DNA of 64,000 nt, from positions 380,788 to 444,787 of the forward strand of contig VZRN01003396.1 in NCBI GenBank assembly GCA_013397935.1. The letters are read 5' to 3'. This stretch comes from Dasyornis broadbenti (taxonomy: Eukaryota > Chordata > Aves > Passeriformes > Dasyornithidae). The position numbers were made by a program, and so were the translations under genes. Below the pieces are notes generated by a model that saw only the letters and a program-made list of their open reading frames with translations, ran no database searches and was not told where the DNA came from. Below are positions 25,173 through 37,182 of this stretch, piece by piece; the first letter of the stretch is position 1, and each line of letters begins with the position of its first letter.

Positions 25173-26439
25173 AGATGTCTTGGCCTCATTCCTCACCTCT
25201 GCTGCAGAGCTCAGCACTGCAAAGCTCACAAGCACTAGCAGGTAGAGGATTCCCATTTTGGGTATAAAGCTGTTTTCTCCCCCATTAATTCCCTCTATCA
25301 TGCACTAAGTCTAGGCCAAGGAAAAGTTTTGCCTCCATTTGATCAGGTGCTCCCTTGCTGCTCCAAGGCAAATCTCGGGTAGTTCCCAAGAACAGACTGT
25401 GCTCTGTGACCTTCAGCCATACCTGAAGTTTAACTTGAGAACTTTTGTTGGCTCTGCTGATTTCACTAGCAAAATCCAAGATAAGAAGGAAAACCTTCAA
25501 AGTTAGCAGGTATCTCTTTTCACTCAACGACTTCCTTTTCTTCTACCTGGCTTCCATCTTTGTCCTCCCCAATTGCTCTAGGGTTTAAGTGCCTCACAGC
25601 GGTGCAGGTTTCTCTTCATCCCTTCCCACAGAGAAAAATGTTATTGCTTTAATTCTGCTGGTTGAGTAACTCATCTACAGTGAGATTAAACAACTCCCCA
25701 CAAGCCCTATAATAAGTCATTAGCAGAGTAGGTCCCAGACTCAGCTCCCATGCCGTCCCTTCCTCCCATCCTTCTCTATAGACCAGCTGCATACAGCCCT
25801 ACCAGGCTGCTACACCACAGCTTCATCTCACTGAAATCTCTGCATATGAGGGCATACTCCAATTAGTTTCCTTTTTCTTCTGCCAGCACCAGCAGAAGTC
25901 TCTCCATACCATTATAAAAGGAAGGATTCTATTGAAACACTTTTTAAAGCTGCCTCAGACAGTACGATGCAGCCTGGAGATAGAAGGTTTCACAATTTGG
26001 TCACCCCATGGGTGTAGACACAGGAACTGCTGTGACACCCTCATATCACCTTATTACAAGACCTCTGTGGTCCCTCTCCCAGCAGAGCAAATGCCAAATA
26101 GTTGGAGGCTGGCTGGTTAAGGTTATATTACATTGTAGGCAACTCTACAGTACTCTCAACTTAAAAAAGCCCATTTTGCCTTCCACTTTTATTTTAACAC
26201 TGCCTATTTGTGATGTTTAAATGACATATGACATTGCACCAAAACTCTGCCAGCATGGCTTTGTTCTCCTCCTTCCACAAGCCTTGGAAGACTTTGAAGA
26301 ACAAGGAATTTGACTCGGAGAGCTGGGCCTGCTGTAGGCTGCGATATTCCTGTGGCATTAGATCATGTTAACGTTAGGTATAATCCAGTACAAATCCTCT
26401 TAGTGTCACTGGCACTGTAAGGGCTGTTATAATTGCTCA

Positions 26440-27585
26440 AACAATTTTGCAGCTTTTCTTCACCTCCACGAGTCAGTTCCAATTAGAGGAAGGGAACTTT
26501 CTGAACCTGCAGAGTTTCTATTTAGGACACAGCCCTGTCCTGACAACACGCTGTCAGCCCTGCCGAGCAGACAGGAAAATGTCCACTGTATTACAGAGAC
26601 ATGACAAAAACAGAGGGAGAAGAGGAACATGTGTGCTCCAGTTTCTTTCAAAGCCTCTCGGAAGAACCTCCTCAGGAGTTTATTTTGTTCTGCCTGACAC
26701 GGCGCTTGCGGGGCTGTGCTGCCTGCTTCTTCACTACCTGTTTTTCAAATAATGTTCCCATTCCAGAAAGTTGGAGGAAAGAGAAAGCAGAGAAAGGAGA
26801 GCATATCAAGAGGCAGCAAGGCTGTAAAAGTGCCTTCGACTGGAGGGGAGGCAGGATTTTGGCCACTGTGAACAAGCCCTATTTCCCAGGCACAAGTGGA
26901 ACGTGGCATGGAGGAGACAGTGCCTGGCCATACCAATGGGCTCGTTCTCCCCAACGCAGCGGGGTGATGTGGAGTAACCCCAAGGGGAGCCAGGCACCAG
27001 GGCTGTGGCCACGAAGGTGGGCTTGTGTAGAATGTGCACACTGGTCAGCAAACCCACAGTTACAAGGATAAAGATTTGGCCCCTGCTGGCAGCAACATCC
27101 CTCCATCTCACCCCTCCTGTCCCTCGTGCTCACAACTACATGTCCCCCATATCCATGGGTAAGCAATGGCAGGAGCAGGATGGCTCACCTATTCCATGCT
27201 TGCAAGAAACCGGCTGCCCAAGCATTGTAAGCAAAATAATGTTTCCTATTAGGCTGTTTAGCTGTCAGGGACCCTGATGCCATCAGTGTTTTCCCAGGAG
27301 TGAGCAGATATGAGCACTGGCTTTATGGTGAAGGACCAGGCAGCCAGAGAGAGCACCTGCCATATCTGGGTCTGCCTCCAGGATTACAAGGGAAACCTTC
27401 TGTTGACACACCCTTGTTTTCCAAGGGGCTCATCATAACAGCCTCTCATGCTCTTCAAAGAGTTGGCAGAAGGAATGATCATAAATATGACCACAGCACT
27501 GGCCAAATACACTTTGTCAGAGAGTTCAATCTGAGGCCAGCTTTGCAGTAAAAAGCTTGAAGTACATGGGAGCTGAAGCTTTGTT
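26440..27585. other. Locally stop-poor, GC-richer stretch, no gene recognised
   Basis: Several overlapping frames on both strands are open here, the longest being 26601-27071 (plus, 156 codons). Openness on both strands at once is what raised GC content produces and is not evidence of coding. The translations show no known domain, repeat or membrane segment. CpGs are scattered, so there is no island. Confidence 0.5.
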
Positions 27586-27589
27586 CCAG

Positions 27590-27665
27590 GCTGAGGGGAT
27601 GATGTTTGAAATTGATGTGCCTCCTGAGAGCCTGGAAAACAACAATGTGCCAAGATATCAGCTGG
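27590..27665 (+). other. Exon-like segment, speculative
   Basis: A 76-base stretch is preceded by CTTTGTTCCAG and followed by the strong donor-like GGTAAGT (GT at 27666). It is open in the frame starting at its first base and would encode about 25 residues including MMFEIDVPPESLENNNVPRY, an acidic, protein-like composition. The length leaves phase 1 at the donor. I do not recognise the peptide, the acceptor pyrimidine tract is weak, and such acceptor/donor pairs occur often by chance. Confidence 0.15.
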
Positions 27666-27761
27666 GTAAGTTATGCACAGGAGTGGGAACCAGTAGAGTA
27701 AAGTCAAACAGGAAAACTCTTTGTCCTCCAATTGTTTTCCCTTTCTTGCTGTGAGCGTCTA

Positions 27762-27779
27762 CTCTCTCTCTCTCTCTCT
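27762..27779. repeat. (CT)n microsatellite
   Basis: Nine uninterrupted CT dinucleotides followed by GCTTTGCC. Confidence 0.9.
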
Positions 27780-28106
27780 GCTTTGCCTGTCTGAAATAGC
27801 TCTGCACCAGTTTGGTTTGTTAACTCAGAGAAAGAAGGTTTCTGCAAAGGTGAGCTGATTCAGTTTGGTGAAATGTCCAGTGATGGGGGTGACAGAGGAG
27901 CTCATGCACCTGGCAGCAGGGATAGACAGACTGAGGAAGTGGAGTGGGAGACAATGGAGCAAAACTCCCCATCCAGCAGAAACAAGGGCTTAAAGCAGCT
28001 CAGCCAGAACACACACAGAGGACAAGCAATGCACAAGTGAGCAGATACAAAGTAAATAAATAAAGACTCAGGGGTGTGAGATCCAAGAATAAACCAAAGA
28101 TTTTTG

Positions 28107-28133
28107 CTTTCTTTTCTTCCTTCCTCCCTCCCT
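28107..28133. repeat. Pyrimidine-only tract
   Basis: A run of T and C only, grading from CTTTCTTTTC to CCTCCCTCCC, followed by ATCCACCCACCCATAG. Such tracts can form triplex DNA or serve as a splice-acceptor pyrimidine tract, but no exon is recognisable beyond it. Confidence 0.7.
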
Positions 28134-31034
28134 ATCCACCCACCCATAGTAACAGAAACACATAAGAGGAAATGAATTTCAGGAACCAGGTCTGGAGAGG
28201 AAGACGCACTCCTTGCTGCCTCCTGTTATGTTTGGCTCGAGTTGGACGGACACACCTGGCCTCCCAAACAGGCACTATTTATACACATCCTACCCCACAG
28301 TGGTGTGTTCCTCTCCCCACTTCTGCCCCCACCTTGTCTGCTGGCAGCCTGCCAGGGCAGGGTGGTGAAGAGACCCCAGCGTTGCATGGAGCAGGCAGTG
28401 GCTGACACATGAAGCAGCCAATCCATCATCTCCCAGCACTGGCTGAGCCTTTCCTTCTCCAGTGTTCCTAGTGCACAGATGAGGCTGCTGTAGCTAAGCT
28501 GGACCTTCCTTCCCTCTCTCAGCTGCCCTGGGAGCATCAGAAGCAGACCTGTTTTGTGGGTGCTCCCTGCTTTCAGTAGCTCTCCCAAAGCTCCGATTCC
28601 CTTAGTTCCCTAGTGCTGCAGCTTGTCCCCTGCATGGTACCTTTCACCCTCAGGTGGTTTACAGCAAAAATAAACCCCTCTAGATGAGAGATTGGAATTT
28701 GGATGCCCCAGACTGGGGATATCATGGTGATTTCAATGCTGTGCAGCAAAAATGGAGCAGGTAACTCCATGCGAAAAAAAGAGGGAGTTAGATCTGGAAA
28801 TACTGCCTAAATGTGGCCTGCAGGATAGGAGCAGAAAAGAAGCAAGTCAATAGGCATGGTCAGCTTCATTTCTCCTTGAAACAAAATGACCAAGTGGAAG
28901 TAAAACCTAGTTTGCCTATACCACTAAATCTATTTTCCTGATGGTAACAGAAGCCAGACTTAATGGTTTTTCTTGACCAGCAACTGCAGTGGAGACATTC
29001 ATCAAGAAATGGAGCCAGTCCTCCACATCCGCTTTGTACCCCAGGCTGAACAAATTTGGCTAAAGCTGTTTTCAGCCTCTGCATTGCAGCTGGTCCAACA
29101 TCAGAACCTTGCTGGTGGATCTGCAAATCCTGCTTGATACAGCAACGAGGAAAATTACCATGGGGGAAATTAGAGTATAAACCTGCCGAGCCAGCAGCTA
29201 GTCAGCAGTATGTGCCCATTTCTACCCTATAGTACCTGCAAGGTGACCTCCCCATCAGTGGAGGACAGCAGTTCAGCTTTATAAACCAAACTGGATGTTT
29301 CAATCACCTTGCCTTCTTCTTGCAGTGATAGCTAGCACTAAAATGAGAATATAAAGAATAAGCCAGTAAATTAAAATGACCCAGCTCTATGATGCTGAGA
29401 AAATCTGCAGCAGAGCTCTGGCTTGCTGACATGCAGAGTGCTCTCAGCTCCCAGTAGCCTCTCTGGGGTCTGAAAGCATGCCATGATAGACAACAAATTA
29501 CTGCCTTCTTTCTGCACGTCTCTGGAGATTTTCCAAGAATTCCTGCAAGACTTTGTTGACTTTGCAACAGAAAAGTTCACTGTTCAGGAAACTAGTAATT
29601 CGTTCTGGGAAGAGTTAAGATTTGTTAGCAAGGGGGAAGGGAGGCTGAAGATGGCTATGTAGGGAGATAGTTACTTGTGTTTGAAACATGTTTACATGAG
29701 CAAGGCAGAGTGCCAAGCAAGGATGTCCTCGTATTCTCCTGCAACTGAATTTTTTTCTTGTGAAATGCATCCTTCCATCCCAGCTCCCAGCACATCCTCA
29801 GCCATTGGGTAAGAGATGACATATGCCCAGAGGATACTCCCTCCCCTGGTTTCTCACAATCAACATTTTTTACACAAGGGAAAGTCACAATTAAAAACAA
29901 TTTTTAAAAGCAGCTCTGTAATTTATACCAAAACAGACGCACTGATAAATGAGGAATGATCCTTTCCCTGTGATGTCACGGCAACATGTATTCTAATTCG
30001 TTTGATAGAAACAAATGTGCTTAAACTTCTGCAAATGGGAGAAAGCTTCCTCTGAAATTATTTCCATTTTCAAGGTCAGTAAGCAAAGAGTCAGTCCATG
30101 TTCCTTGGAGACAGCCTCCAATCAGAGGAAACGGTTCCTCTGTCAGCCAGCTGTTATCTGCATAGTCCTTCTCTGCTATTTGATGTGCCACAGGCTTCTT
30201 GTCACTTGACTGTGAGATATTTTCATCATTCCTCTAGCTGACACCCTTCACGTTCCCTCTTCCCTGGTGCAGAAATTCCAACACCTAATAGCAGCAGGGG
30301 ATTAGGATGCATCTAAACCAACTCAGGTTCTTTCTTATACTGTTACCACCATGCTATTTTCCCAGAACATGTTTCCTATACATCTTACTACCTCTTTAGC
30401 ACTTTTTGCTGCAAATAAATACATTGATTTTAATAGCCACTTGAATTTGACCCAGAGGGAAGCGATTAGGTTCTTAATGAGCTATGCAGGGCACTTTCTG
30501 TATTGGCTAAATCTTGAGGTGTTTACTCAGGCAAATCACCACAGAGGCTGAGGCCATATAAAACACTTCCAGATGTGGCCCCTTCAAATTAACTAGAAGA
30601 CTAAGCATCATTCATTTCAGCACCAATAAAGGAAAACCATCCTAGCTCACTGGCTGATTTGCAACCTCTGATCTCTCTTTCCTTACACCTCCTGCCCTAA
30701 TTGTGAAGGGAAAGCTGAGGAAACACAGACAGGGATTCTAGTATGGTGTCCCCCCAAGCTGCGAGTGTTTCCCTCAGCTTAACTCCATGCAGCCTTGAAG
30801 GTGATGTGAAGTAGTTTCAAGAAGGGAAACACGTCCCCATGCATCCCTTGGAAAATCCCAGGGTAAGCAGGACGCCCACACCAGTCTGTCCTGAGAAGGG
30901 TTGCAGAACACCTATTTGGCTGGGAACAAAAAGCTGCATGGACACCCTGGCCCTGCTGTGAAGCAGTGTGTGTGCATGTGTTTGTGTAGGTGAGAATGCA
31001 GATCCCACGGAAACAATACTGTAACTTCCTGGGT

Positions 31035-31100
31035 TGCCAAGCACTGGAACAAGGCTGTCCAGGGAAGCAGGTGAGTCAACATCCCTGGAGAACCAGAGCC
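31035..31100 (+). mobile_element. CR1-type LINE 3' fragment
   Basis: The string 'ttgccaagcactggaacaag' followed by 'gctgtccagggaagcaggtg' and 'agtcaacatccctggaga' matches the avian CR1 3' region (gcactggaacaggctgcccagggaggtggtggagtcaccatccctgga, given here in words rather than aligned). The direction is plus. Only some 65 bases are clear, and the sequence to either side is too diverged to claim. Closer to consensus than the other CR1 fragments in the window, so probably younger. Confidence 0.8.
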
Positions 31101-32025
31101 TGTTTTCTCCACTGAAGAGAAGGCTGGATTACAGGGTGACTCTTATGCTTTCCAGGGTATGATTACACCACACATTTTCAGTGTATTAAAGGCAACTCCC
31201 TGATGTATTTGTTTGGCCCTCGATCCTCTGCCAGTTTCAATGTACACCAGCGAAAATCTCCAAACCCCCAACACCATGAAGTGACGCACCAAAGGCATCT
31301 CTCCCTCATCAGATCACCCCAAGAATGTCCGACACAGTGCTGCTGGCACACTGCACGTGTTGTTAACAGTGTGTACCCCAAGGCCCTTATTGTTTGGGTG
31401 ACCATTACTGCTCCCAAAGTGCACAGAGTTTTGACTGGCAGTGCTCTCACTGCCTGGCATGCAGAGTCACCTGGAGGACAGCAGCCTGACTGCTATGGAG
31501 TGCTTTGTGCTGAGCTCACATGGGGAAGGAGTTTACACATTGCAGTCACTGTGAACAGTAATTGCTCCAAAGGGCTAAAAAGCAGGAAAGTCTTAAAGTT
31601 ATATGACCAAAACCATACTCCATTTGTTTGCAATCCTAATAAGTTTGCTTCATTAAGAACAGGACTATTTTATCTATACAGCATGGAGACAAGTAGAGCA
31701 GAGTGAATCAGTAGTTTTATCAAAAGCAGAAACAATTGCTGTAAAAGCTCAACTTTTTAACCTGGGAAAATTTATGATATTGCAAGGAATTGTCTCCCTT
31801 GTGTATCTGCCTCAAGAACTGATGGGAAAGGCACCTTTTTATGCTTACAGGCCTGGAAAGGTCTGTAAACATGGAAACAGACTGAAATATCTCACTCCTC
31901 TTGCAGAACTATTATAATATTTCTTGATACCAAAAAGAAAATATTTCTCTAAAGGTAGATCACACAATATTTCCATTAACATAATAATATATTTCTGTGT
32001 TGTCCACAGCTGAATAACTACAGAT
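31100..32025. other. Non-coding stretch holding the longest open frame
   Basis: The plus-strand frame 31203-31706 (167 codons) is the longest in the window. Its translation has no signal peptide, transmembrane segment, domain or repeat that I recognise, and no clear splice or promoter context. A rough estimate gives about one such frame by chance in 64 kb on both strands. It lies just upstream of the LTR but does not resemble retroviral gag, pol or env. Confidence 0.5.
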
Positions 32026-32195
32026 GAATGTGGAGGACTGTGAGCCCTCCAATCAGAAGTTGTTTGCTGTCCCCTGGAGAAATCAGAGATAAGCAATCTT
32101 AGGTCATGGTGAGTTCCCAACACGCCTCACTTCTCCCATGCTAATAGCCCATTCCCTGTTGGCTAATCAGTTTCCACCCCACCGCCTGGTTTTCC

Positions 32196-32203
32196 TATAT
32201 AAA
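32196..32203 (+). promoter_or_regulatory. LTR TATA box
   Basis: TATATAAA preceded by CCAAT-containing U3 sequence. Transcription would be expected to start 25-30 bases downstream, around 32225-32232, just where the repeated CTGGTCTCATCC motif begins (32227-32238 and again 32247-32258). Activity today is unknown. Confidence 0.6.
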
Positions 32204-32286
32204 CCCATGTATCCATCCCTGACATCCTGGTCTCATCCGAGACCAGCTGGTCTCATCCCTGGCCTCCCCTTCGCAGGGTGCTGGAC

Positions 32287-32292
32287 AATAAA
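32287..32292 (+). terminator. LTR polyadenylation signal
   Basis: AATAAA in the sequence GGACAATAAAAGCT, 91 bases after the TATA box, followed by a TG/T-rich stretch (GTCTGTCTGTCT at about 32323-32334) suitable as the downstream element. It marks the R/U5 boundary of the LTR. Confidence 0.6.
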
Positions 32293-32405
32293 AGCTACCT
32301 CTGTGGAACTGCCATATGAGCCGTCTGTCTGTCTATCCCCGAGTTTGCCTTGGGTGATTTCACAAAAGAGCAGAATCACAAGAGCTGGAATCACCTACAG
32401 GTGAG

Positions 32406-35400
32406 GAATTGAACTTGCTGAAATCACTGTCGCTCAAGGAGGCCTTTGCCAATACTTCTAGAAAGGCTGCTCCCTGGGGGACGCTCTGTTTAGGAAGGTC
32501 ATGGCACCCCTGCGCTGATCAGCACTGGACCACCTTTCCCACGACAGCTGAATAGCTTGCACACAGAGCAGAAGGAACCTTTCTAAATATTGTAATTCTA
32601 CATGTGATATAAACAGGACAGATGTACTATAATATAGTATAAACCGTTTTAACACCATGTATAGCCTGTGCCTGATTGTCATATGTGTCAATATGTGACC
32701 TTCACAGCTAACACAAGTAAAAGTCACAGGAAAGAAAAGTGTGAATAAAGAAGACAAACATAATATGGTCATGGGACATTCAATACAATTCCGCATACAA
32801 GGTGCTCCTAAACTGTGACAACCACCACAATCCTCCGCGCCACTGAAACCAACTTCTGTGGGCCTCTACAGCACCAAAGGCAAGGCAAAGCAAGGGGTCT
32901 GGGGGAGCTTATGCTAGGCAGGCATAATCTGGTCTACATGGCCATATAACTCTGCAGATTCTTTTATAGATTTCAAAACAGTCTTGCAAAGTGCACAGGG
33001 TCCATCCCTGTGACCCAGCTCTGGCTCTGGAATCATATTCAGGGGTTGGATCTCTGCTGATCGAGCCAAAGTGGCCCCAGCACTCCTTGAAGCCAATGAG
33101 GCTGCTTAAAACAACCTTAACACTGGGACTGTCTCTGGAAGGAACAGGAAACCATAAGAGAAACTAATATATTATAATGCAACTAGAGACACAAGCATTA
33201 TTGTAGTAGCAGTGATTTTATTAATCTTAATACTTTACCAAAGAGAAAAAGGAGAGGGAAAGCTCTCTCCTATCTGTTTCTTTTGGCAAACAGGAAGCAA
33301 TAGCTGGTCTGAAAAGTGATGATGAGACTGGTTTCTCTTAATTGTTCTTGCATGTTGCAATTTCCAAAGAGTGACTGCTAAGTCAGCCTGTGCTTTGCAA
33401 TTTGTTGTATGAAAACAGCCACTGTTTCCTCATGTACTTGCTTTTCTCTGTTATTTGATGAGTTCAACCAAATGCTGCATTACTGAAAATTCAGATGAGT
33501 TCTGCTCAAACAGTTAAAACAAATAAATGAGTATAGAAATACTATTATGAGTAAAGGAGCTAAATTTATCTCTCTTGGACTTCAGGAAGTCATGTTTATT
33601 ACTGGTTTTGAATACTCAGAAACCTGTTTAGCATTGGTGGGAATGCTCACAAACCCTGATAATCTTGTTGATTTTTGCAGGATTGACGGTGAATAAACAC
33701 ATCCTGAAAATGCACAGCCTACCATCCGGTGCCAGAAACAGGACTCTGTGACTTGTATGCTCACTCATGGGCTAAGAGGACTATACTTTAGCTCAGTAAT
33801 TGAAGGTTTGATGCAAGTGCTCTGCTGCCAACTATATGCAAATCCTCATGTGCAATAGCAATCATGTCTTTCTTTCTATTGGTGCCACAACAGTTGATTC
33901 AGCTCCTCTGAATGTAATACCAATGTAATCAATGACAATTCAAACAAGGGGAGGAATTAATCCAAAGTCTCCCATGATGGAAATCATGATTGGCTCACAA
34001 GTGATTCATGTGTCAAAATGGCACAATCCACTCTCAACCTTAACTAAAATAACCAACATTGTTAGAATTCAAAATGAGATCCTTCTCTTGAGATCCCAGC
34101 AATAAATAAGCACCCTTCTCCCACCTCAGAAAGACATATCTTTTTCCATCATTCTTGATTTTAAAGAGTTTGGCTCATGAGCTAATGTGACTTCAGGAAA
34201 AAGACAGAATATATAGCTATTCTTGTTTTTCTCTAGAAAAATTTTTTGTGGGTCATTGCAGCTTTAATTCAGGATTGTATTGACTGATTTCTTTCTGCAT
34301 CCTAAGGAGTTGCTAAGCAACATGGGTTCTCTCTCGCCATGCATTTGTCAAGACAGAGAAAAGTAGGAAGAAATAGGAAAAGATTCACCTCCTCTAATAT
34401 ATCTATCAAGCCAGAGAGTATCACTTATTTCAGTATCACCCAGACTTACACTTTTGATATGTTATTCAATTCCTCAGTGCTGTAGCTGGTTCTAGAGTCT
34501 CAGTTCAAAACCAATGAAGGTCTGATTTTTATTCTCATGCATGAGACACTGTTGAATGATGACTTTCACCCATGAGAGCATTCTTAGCCTATGGCTCATA
34601 AATCTGCTCATAAATTAGAAATAGACAGAGGCCAATACAGTGACAATAGAAATATCATGCCAAATTCTTAGGTTGTTCTTCTCATGAGGAGCAAAGGGTT
34701 GGGAAAAGAGGGCTTGGCTGTACTCAGCCTGAAGCTCTCTGAGGTCTTCAGAAAAGGCAAGTCATTCCAGGCAGTCAGCACAGCCTGCATGCTACCATTT
34801 GGACCTTACAGACATTGCACTTATGGCTTGTAAGCCACTGCAGTAACATGATCAGTCAGAGAGGCTATGGCAATGCTGTGATGATCACATTGCACTGTGG
34901 CCTATACATTCAACATAGGCACACTATGGTTTCGTGGCCATGCTGCTTGAAAGGCCTGTCAGAAGGCTTCATGTGGTCTCCAAACATATTGAAAAAACCC
35001 CACATATTCCATTTTGACATCTAACATGTTCTCCAAGACAGTGGTCGCCAAATTTTACAGATTTTCTTATTTTCTTTGCTCTTTGGCAGAGTGATTCTTT
35101 GCTGAGTGGTTCTTCACTACACTGCATGTTTTGTGTCTACCTCACCTCAGAAATGAGAGCTGGTATTAGCCAACTGCTTCTCTTGCTCATTCAGAGTTGT
35201 ACTGAAAATAGATTTGAAAAAGAAATAAAGATATATTTTTGTTGTTGTTGCTGAAGAATTCAGGAATAACTTGGAATACAGAAAAGTAAGGCCAAATTTT
35301 GCAATACACTGTACTAAGGAAAACTAGGAAAAAAATCTATTGACCTTAATGTCTTGATGCTATCTATAGTCAATGAAGCCATTCCTTATTCACTGAGAAC

Positions 35401-37060
35401 AGAATCTAAGCCTCTTTGCTGCACTTGAAAGCCAGATTTTTTTCTGTCAGAAACATCTATTTGTAACTTCAGTTGACAACATATATCTGAGGGCTCTCAA
35501 AGTGGGCAGAAGAGAGGTGTTATTGATTGACTTTATCCCTGTTGTTTGTTATACAGTAAGTTCTGCTTCTCCTAAACAGCGTTTTGAGGGGCGAGATGAG
35601 CAACTCCATTTGCTTATTTTGAAATTAAGATCACAGTAATGTTTGGAATATTGTAATGGAAAGTTGTAAAAATCTGCATGCATTTCAGAAACTTTGTCAA
35701 ATGGTGGATCTGGCTCACTGTGTCTTGTGGGACACTTTAACTGCAAGGTTTGGAGTATGGCTTCAGGAATGCATTCATATTGTTAAATTGGTTTATTTTG
35801 AATGTATTTATAGTTCTTAATGTCCATCTCCTGTTGCTATTCTCACATTTATTGTGAGACACAGGGTAAAAAACCATTTAATTATATGCTGTGGGTTTTA
35901 ATTATATACTGGGGGATGATGGTGTATATAGATGTATAATCACAAATGCGTGCACCAAGTCCCTAACTATAGAAATTAACCTAAAACAAGTCAGGAAAAG
36001 GAAAAATTACATATGACCCCATGTGGAGATTCAAAAGAACTTGGAGTGCATCCACCAGCCCACCCCATGGCATGATGGATGAGACAGAGATCCATTTCCC
36101 TTTGGGCAATTCAGTGAGGATTTCCAAATTCTCTGGAATTCTTCAAGGTGCAGAAAACCCCACCAAATTTTTCAATCTCAGTTGAAGGACTGTAGACAGA
36201 TTGAGCGGGTCTGTAGTACAAATGCAATCACTGCACACTGGGAGATTCCCATCAATCAATAAATAACAAAACTTTTCAGGTCTGAAAATCTGAATACAAT
36301 ATCTACAATCTCAGTCCCTGCTCTTATCTTGAAAAATCAATATGATATGCAACTCTAAACCCTGCTGAATATACAATTCAATTTACAGGTCTGGTGCAAA
36401 TTTCTTTGCTTATGAGCCACTCTATTCTCAGTAGGTTTGAATGCTCATATGAACAAGCCCTGTAAAAGGGTTTTTGGGATCAGGCTCTATTTATTAAAAA
36501 TTACGAACTCCCATTTTTTCCTTGTTTTTTCAGTTGTACTGTCTTGGGCTATAGTGTGCTGGTAATGTGTCTGAGTCACAGCCTCTGTGTATGTATGTGT
36601 ATTTATATATAGCTCACTGTATTTATAGCTGTGAATCTTGAGTCTGGTACAACAATGCAGTGAACAAAACAAATTGGAAAAGCACTTTTCTTAAGCAATA
36701 AGAAGACATGCTATCAGTGCCTTTCTCCACAATTACTGCCTGCCCCAGGCACTGCTCTAAGGCACAGAGTCAAAGGTTGATTTTCTCAACCACTCAATAA
36801 ATACTTTAAATCTCATTCTTATTGCTACTTTGACATGAGAAAGGGAGGGGAGGGGGTAGAATTAATAGGTATGCATTCATTAGAAGTTGTCACTGAAATT
36901 TTTTACCTGCTCAGATCATCCTGCATTTGAGAACCTCAGAGATCTTTACAAAAGCTATTGACTCACGTCTCGGCACACCTGTGAGACTTATAAGCCTGAT
37001 CTTGAAACCAACACTTGTCTCTCCATGAATGTGCCTGGAGTTTGACTCAGTCACTAATTT
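32406..37060. other. Non-coding stretch, no gene recognised
   Basis: The longest frame is 32458-32796 on the minus strand (112 codons), with hydrophobic runs from AT-rich DNA but no family match. From 33100 to 36900 the DNA is uniformly AT-rich with short frames only. A 7-base-stem hairpin TCTCACA/TGTGAGA lies at 35841-35859, just before the 20-bp tandem pair listed separately. A string starting CAGTGGTCGCCAAA at about 35039 recalls a hAT transposon end, but I see no partner. Confidence 0.6.
35877..35915. repeat. Two-copy 20-bp tandem repeat
   Basis: TTTAATTATATGCTGTGGG at 35877-35895 and TTTAATTATATACTGGGGG at 35897-35915 differ at three positions. A small AT-rich duplication containing the homeodomain core TAATTA twice, 20 bases apart. 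Confidence 0.75.
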
Positions 37061-37064
37061 TTAA

Positions 37065-37182
37065 AAGCATCTGCAATTTTACAGACAAAAATTTAGTAGG
37101 GAGGTTAATTGACTTTGCCAGGTTCACACAGCGACTTGTAGCAGCTGGGAACAGACTTGTCTCCTGACTTCTTGTCTGGACT
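37065..37182 (-). mobile_element. MIR-like SINE fragment, antisense
   Basis: On the plus strand the ordered blocks 'caattttacagac', 'gggaggttaattgactttgcc', 'ggttcacacagc', 'gcagctgggaacag' and 'cttgtctcctgacttc' (longer blocks broken here) correspond to the antisense MIR core: ccattttacagatg, agaggttaagtgacttgccc, ggtcacacagct, gcagagctgggat and aggtctcctgactcc. Five ordered matches over about 115 bases make this assignment good. It lies in the opposite orientation to the MIR at 8160-8296. Confidence 0.8.

Larger units (their letters stand above)
23235..26440. other. Non-coding stretch
   Basis: Nothing codes recognisably here. A short plus-strand frame at 24315-24500 contains CPTC...KTF...L, which superficially recalls a C2H2 zinc finger but lacks the two histidines at the proper spacing. 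Two small features inside it, an ACAAA array and a possible ancient repeat, are listed separately. Confidence 0.55.
27670..31030. other. Non-coding stretch, no gene recognised
   Basis: Apart from the CT repeat and pyrimidine tract listed separately, I see no repeat consensus or exon. The longest frame is 28226-28588 on the minus strand (120 codons), rich in G, L and R from local GC content, with no domain. Stretches 28800-29600 and 29900-30600 are featureless by eye. Confidence 0.6.
32029..32399 (+). mobile_element. Solo endogenous-retrovirus LTR
   Basis: About 371 bases with the layout of a retroviral LTR. It starts TGTGGAGG and ends CCTACA (TG...CA). A CCAAT box lies at 32049-32053, a TATATAAA box at 32196-32203 and an AATAAA polyadenylation signal at 32287-32292, with a U5-like tail after it. 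The 91-base spacing between TATA and AATAAA fits U3-R-U5 order. Candidate six-base target-site copies GATGAA (32023-32028) and GGTGAG (32400-32405) agree at 4 of 6 positions, so exact ends are uncertain. No internal retroviral region or second LTR is recognisable, so this is best explained as a solo LTR left by recombination. I cannot name the subfamily. Confidence 0.65.

Noticed and set aside
26601..27071. 156-codon plus-strand frame in a stop-poor region
   Set aside because: Several minus-strand frames are open over the same bases, which points to composition and not coding.
35039..35060. CAGTGGTCGCCAAA resembling a hAT (Charlie-type) transposon end
   Set aside because: No inverted partner end or 8-base target duplication is visible in the next several hundred bases.
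36843..36856. GGGAGGGGAGGGGG as a G-quadruplex
   Set aside because: Only three G runs are present and no fourth lies within normal loop distance.
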